From contig NC_081412.1 of NCBI RefSeq assembly GCF_030272615.1, positions 142,248,247 through 142,312,246 on the forward strand: a DNA stretch of 64,000 bases, in the 5' to 3' direction. The notes beneath the pieces were generated by a model that had not been told where the DNA came from, did no database searches, and saw only the letters and a program-made list of their open reading frames with translations. Source of the DNA: Cryptomeria japonica (lineage: Eukaryota; Streptophyta; Pinopsida; Cupressales; Cupressaceae). The position numbers and the translations under genes were made by a program. The number at the start of each line of letters is the position of its first letter. The stretch's first letter is position 1. Shown one piece after another: positions 59,901 to 64,000 of this stretch.

Positions 59901-60840
59901 GGACGGCCACGGCCGCCACTATGTGGCCACACAGTGGGGAGCCGCTAGCGGCGCCCACTGTGTGGGCACACAGTGGTGCCGCGGCGCCACTGTGAGCTCA
60001 CACAGTGGTGCGCGCGGCCAGCCTCCACTTGGAACCGCAGCGACCGGCAAGCTTGGTAATCATGGCCGCTTGTTAACTCTTCGGCCCGGCATGAAATCTT
60101 CACTTGTTAAAAAAAAGAATGGGTTAAACCCTAGCCCGATAGGGGCTAGGGAAGTTTAGTTTTTTTTTAAAATATAAAAAAAGAAAATAATATGTATTTG
60201 GGGTTTAGGTAATGGTTAAATAGGAATTTAGAACCCTAATTAGGGTTGAGGAAATTAAGTGGTAATATTTAGCAAGTTGAAATGGATTTAGGAGGTTAGG
60301 ATTAAAATATTGGAATATATGTAGAATATATATATAATAATATATATGTTTCCATATATATATATATGGGAATATATATATGAATATATATGTATGTTTT
60401 TTTTTAGTTTAATTTGACTTAAGAAATTAAATTATGGTTATTCAAAATATATGCATAATCTATATGTATATATGTGCATTTTACATGTTCTCAATATTGA
60501 TTTATAAAAAAAAAATCGTAAAGGAGAAATTAATTAAAATTGCTAAGACTTTATAGTCATAGTGGGAGATAAATTTTAAAATATCTCCCCTAATATTTTT
60601 AGTATGATTAATTTAATAAAACTATAAATTAAATACCTTTTGGAGATAGAATTTAAACCAGTAGGTTTTTCCGCAATTAAATTATAACTGATTGTCGATG
60701 CTTCGTTCGTTTCAGAATAAGCTCGAATTTATTAATGAAATTTTCGTTAACGCTTGTCGCAAGAGTGTGCTTGTTAATAAAATTTAGTATCTTTTAAAAA
60801 AAAATTTGTTCTGTTTTTGCCCTAAATTTTGGGCATGACA
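56954..60840 (+). repeat. Element A 3' LTR (3887 bp)
   Basis: Near-identical to 48133-52018. Differences include (TA)n length near 59480 and 59720, and single-base changes within the palindrome array that restore the arms of unit 1. Confidence 0.95.
59807..60008. repeat. Six-unit palindrome array in element A 3' LTR
   Basis: Counterpart of 50985-51186. Unit 1 has perfect arms here (CCACTGTGTG…CGCACAGTGG with one non-pairing position), whereas unit 4 has a G-to-A change in the left arm. Confidence 0.95.
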
Positions 60841-61052
60841 GTATGATGCACTAGGCTAGATAAGATCTACGATGTAAATTAGGAATGTATTTCAAAAGGG
60901 TGATTCAAGATACTTGGTTATCACTCATACAGCATAATAAAGGCAAAAAGAACTAAGCTTGTCGACATAGAGTAAATGAAGAGAAGTTGAAACACATCGA
61001 TATCAATGGATTTTCAAAAGACATGTTCTAAAGGTTGTTTGATGGGTCGAGG
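60841..61052 (+). repeat. 212-bp target duplication, right copy
   Basis: GTATGATGCACTAGG… follows the exact LTR end and repeats 47698-47909, then continues into the rest of element B's LTR (GTTAAATGGCAAGC), which the left copy lacks. Confidence 0.92.
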
Positions 61053-63272
61053 TTAAATGGCAAGCAGAGCTGGTAGTTCCTAGGGAGTCATCTTAGCAAA
61101 TCTCATTGTCGCGATAATGAGAAGTCTAAGCCTTAGAGGACAAGGATAAGGATAATTTCTAAGTTGGGAATGGAATGATCAAGGGCCTGTCAATAATATC
61201 AAAGGATGCGTATTGTCAGGGATTCTCAGTAAGGTAAATCAAGGAACTATCTCCGAGAATAATTCAAAAGATAATGACTCGGTGTCCAAAAAGGGATTCT
61301 AAAGTTGAAGTTTTGCAGTCAAGGAACAACAAAATCAGAACAAAATCGTTCACATAAGGTGAGGCTCATCAAAAAGTAGCAGATTGATAGCTTGAATATG
61401 ACGGTATTCTGGGTTTGATAGGCATGATTTCCTAAGTCTATAGCTGGCAGGATGAGTAGAAAGCATTGAAGTGATGATTTTTCACATGCATGAGCACCGC
61501 CAAATGAATTAATTTTTTATCATAAATATGGCCAAGTGGTGTTTTCAGTTGGTAGAAAGAACAAAAACCTCATTATCTTCTAAGAAGGTTTCAAAAGGAT
61601 AAGATGAGTTTTGAGTAGTATCATGCAAAGGTTACTCTGGACTCTATGACACTGGATGGAAGTCCCCTTTTTTGAGTGAGTATGCTTATAGTCAGTGGAG
61701 CCTTGAAAATGGGGAGGATAGTCAGTGGAGGCTTGAAATTCATTTTGCATCTGGAAAAATCCCTGCATGACACATCCTCTACTTCTCCTCTACCACTGGT
61801 TGGTAGGGGGTTATAAGAAGGATCTCACATAGGGATAGGAGCAAGACAAGGTTGGGATGAAGGAAACAACTAGTCATCTTTGCAACAAAATGGAAGCTCT
61901 AACGCCTTCCCTTCTTATTATGTTCCTCTATGATCTCCTCTTTCCATTTTCTTTGATCCTGGGCATGAAGGTTGGAGCTCCTCCTCTAGTTTAGGGGTGA
62001 ATTTACTTCTTGTTGAGAACTAATTTCCCTTCTAGGAAGGGAAATTCTCTATAGGACATAACTACTCATCTCACAGTCCATCTGGAGGCATCAAGGGTGA
62101 TAGTGGCACAACTCAAGGAGTTTCGTTTCTACCAAAATCCAGTTAGCAATTTTGGTTCTACCTCATTATGAATGCTAGTGTGGACAATTTGTGGGAAATC
62201 ATAAAGGATAATTTATAATAGAATCACAAGCGGTCATATGGGCTTGTGATAGGTGTCTCCTTTGGTCTAAATCTTTTTTGCTACCTTGTTTCTATAAAAG
62301 GGAATTCAAGGCCATGCGACATGGTCCACAAATTTTGGTACAAAATTTTGTTCCAGTTTCTTGGTCATGTATAGTGAGTCTAGGTGAAAGAAGCAAGTAG
62401 TAAAAGTCATTTAAAGAGCAAATAGAGTGAGTCTGGGGTCATATTTTATGCAGGTTCTTGAAGGAGTTATATATAAAATGTTTTGTAATAGAAGGTAGTA
62501 TATTAAGTAAATAAAAACATGTTTCAAACCCATTTCTCCAATGTTTAATTCTATCATGTTTTTGAATGAGTAGAATCAAGGGTTTTCTCATTCATTGCAC
62601 TATTGTGGTGTATATATTTTTTGTTCATGCTTTGATATAAGGGGTTAATAAAATGCTTGAGTAGTAGGGCTCATGCAGGGATTCAGATAAGTAGTTTGGG
62701 TTGGGATATGCATTTGAGAAATATTGTAAGGCAATATTTTCTTAAGATCTCATGTTATTAGATAAAATTATGTTATATTTTCATTTTATATATTATAAAT
62801 TTAGGTACCCAATGGATAAGGCACTAGTCATGGCCTATAACTGTCTTAAATGTCATTTTTGTGCTCAAAACTCACCGACAACTTGCTCTTAATTTATTTA
62901 ATATCAAAATATCTTTTCATTTTTACCCATATTGTTGTTTACTGAAGATATCTCATGTTCCAAAGATGGTTCAGGATCACTGAGAACTAGCCATTCTATA
63001 GCATTCTCCCTCTTTGTCACGCCCTTTTAAATGAGATTATTTGCTTTGTTTTAATGATATTTTCCAGAATGGTGCAGAGGTCACAAATGCATTAAGGGAT
63101 CACCCTCCTGGGTTTTGCAGAGCTCAAAGTGTAGAAGGGTTTGCAGACCCTTGTCAGTTGGTCCAAACTTTTGAGGATTTTAATAGTCGGAGTTGGATTT
63201 TCCATGGATATTTATAAGAATCAACTTGGTCTCTACCTCATTGATGTGTAAACCTATTTTGGGGAACCAACA
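61053..63272 (+). repeat. Element B 3' LTR, right part
   Basis: Matches 41290-43505 of the 5' LTR to the end GGGGAACCAACA, followed by target duplication CAATG. TATA box at 62293-62300. Confidence 0.88.
62293..62300 (+). promoter_or_regulatory. Element B 3' LTR TATA box
   Basis: TATAAAAG in the same context as 42513-42520. Conservation between divergent LTR copies supports it. Confidence 0.6.
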
Positions 63273-63867
63273 CAATGCATGTGCAAAACATTGATAATTA
63301 GTTAGATAGGGGAGAAATTTTACAAAATTGGGACCCTATTATGCATGAAAACCCTAATTTTAACAAAATTTTGGCCTAATTGACTATGATTGCAATTATT
63401 TTGATCAATTTTTAAAGACCCATAATGGATCTATGCCCAAAATAGCCAATGCAAATCGTAAATCATAAAATGCATAAGTTTGTGACACTCAATACTAAAA
63501 TGCAGTACTTAGGGATTCTAAAACCCTAATAGTGTAAATGTGAGAATTTGTTATTGATTACCACCCTAATTATCCTTATATTAGTTCATTTATCCCTTTA
63601 AACCTTAATTAGACTAATTGGAACTAAATTGTAATAATATTGAAAAATCTTGTTCTATTTTAGGCCTTAAATTGAAAGTGTGATATCCTTTTTAAACCAA
63701 TTCATGAAAAAACAAAATGTGAGGATTGTTGTTCATTCACCAAACCTTAATTAAAGATAGATGAAGTAATTTTATGCCTTTTTTATTAATCTACAATAAT
63801 TGAAAACATGTACAAATCAACACCATCTGTAGTCCTTAACAAACAAAGTCAGATCCTTTAAAACCCT
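63273..63867. other. Right flank of element B, gene-free
   Basis: After CAATG, A/T-rich sequence with AAACCCTAA-type words (63350, 63520, 63860) but no gene I can support. Confidence 0.45.
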
Positions 63868-64000
63868 AAATAGGCACAAAAACAGGATGGGCATAAGAAG
63901 TTGAAGCACAAATGCATAAACTTGTGACAAAGGTGCAAGAAGTTGAAGCACAAGCGTAGAAACTCTTTGCATAGGTCCAGAAAGTCATTGCACAGGCGCA
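63868..64000. repeat. 20-21 bp minisatellite, right side
   Basis: Six to seven imperfect units (…GCATAGGTCCAGAAAGTCAT / TGCACAGGCGCA) run to the window end. Same unit type as 40268-40367. Confidence 0.6.

Larger units (their letters stand above)
47910..60840 (+). mobile_element. Element A: young Ty3/gypsy chromovirus-like element, aberrantly inserted
   Basis: Order: 223 bp of internal 3' sequence (47910-48132, copy of 56731-56953), 5' LTR (48133-52018), PBS (52022), Gag-Pol (52177-56943), PPT (56942-56953), 3' LTR (56954-60840). LTR copies differ at roughly two to three dozen places by eye in 3.9 kb, so the insertion is recent. tRNA-iMet primer site, very long LTRs and a chromodomain-like C-terminus suggest the Tekay/Del branch. 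The right border is an exact LTR end (CA); the left border is not an LTR end. It lies in the 3' LTR of element B. Confidence 0.93.
40368..63272 (+). mobile_element. Element B: long-LTR Tat-like Ty3/gypsy derivative, split by element A
   Basis: 5' LTR 40368-43505 (3138 bp); 3' LTR 46988-63272 interrupted by A (3142 bp once the insertion and its 212-bp target duplication are removed). Target duplication CAATG at 40363-40367 and 63273-63277. The primer site TGGCAACTCTACTGGGG at 43509 differs by two G-to-A changes from the tRNA-Arg-type site I associate with Tat/Ogre elements. The 3.5-kb internal part has a gag remnant, an acidic region and only the extreme C-terminus of integrase: protease, RT, RNase H and the integrase core are absent. 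This is a deletion derivative needing a helper. LTR copies differ substantially, so it is old. Confidence 0.85.

Overview
This window looks like the repeat-rich, gene-poor part of a large plant nuclear genome. I favour a gymnosperm such as a conifer, because long-LTR Ty3/gypsy and Ty1/copia elements are nested in decayed older repeats with long A/T-rich stretches between them, but the sequence does not prove the lineage. I see no intact host gene, rRNA, tRNA or organellar segment. The only recognisable host-gene derivative is a dead retro-copy of ribosomal protein eL22 near 6.9-7.3 kb.

Layout, with letters used throughout. 1-475: GA-rich low complexity and an unassigned piece. 475-3295: element E, the 3' part of a copia-type element on + (decayed ORF, PPT, LTR). 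3296-11069: A/T-rich DNA, an unidentified pseudo-ORF (5792-6373), the eL22 pseudogene, a second unidentified pseudo-ORF split by solo LTR G (8790-9665, target duplication GTTTT), and a promoter-like module repeated at 7835, 10199 and 10418. 11070-14826: a degenerate multi-ORF block with a G-patch-like motif and a coiled-coil tail. 15974-18635 (-): a decayed hAT-like transposase. 20.9-38.3 kb: an old minus-strand element F, split by element D (21902-35752, -, target duplication CCAAC), itself split by copia element C (23271-30452, +, target duplication CATAG). 40368-63272: Tat-like gypsy element B (+, target duplication CAATG, LTRs about 3.14 kb, most of pol missing), whose 3' LTR is split by young chromovirus-like gypsy element A (47910-60840, +, LTRs about 3.89 kb).

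Element A is the only nearly complete element: one Gag-Pol frame (52177-56943) broken only by two TAG codons. Its insertion is abnormal. The right end is an exact LTR end, but the left end carries 223 bp of internal 3' sequence before the LTR, and the target is duplicated over 212 bp instead of about 5 bp. This fits plus-strand priming upstream of the polypurine tract followed by one-ended integration. Both A LTRs carry a GC-rich array of six 22-bp palindromes.

Elements D and E belong to one family with no visible reverse transcriptase. Instead they share a long second ORF of unknown function after a coiled-coil/zinc-knuckle gag. Reading frames across the window decay mainly through TAG stops (19 of 23 in the frames I counted). 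Direct paralogue comparison shows CAG/TAG pairs, consistent with CHG-methylation-driven deamination.
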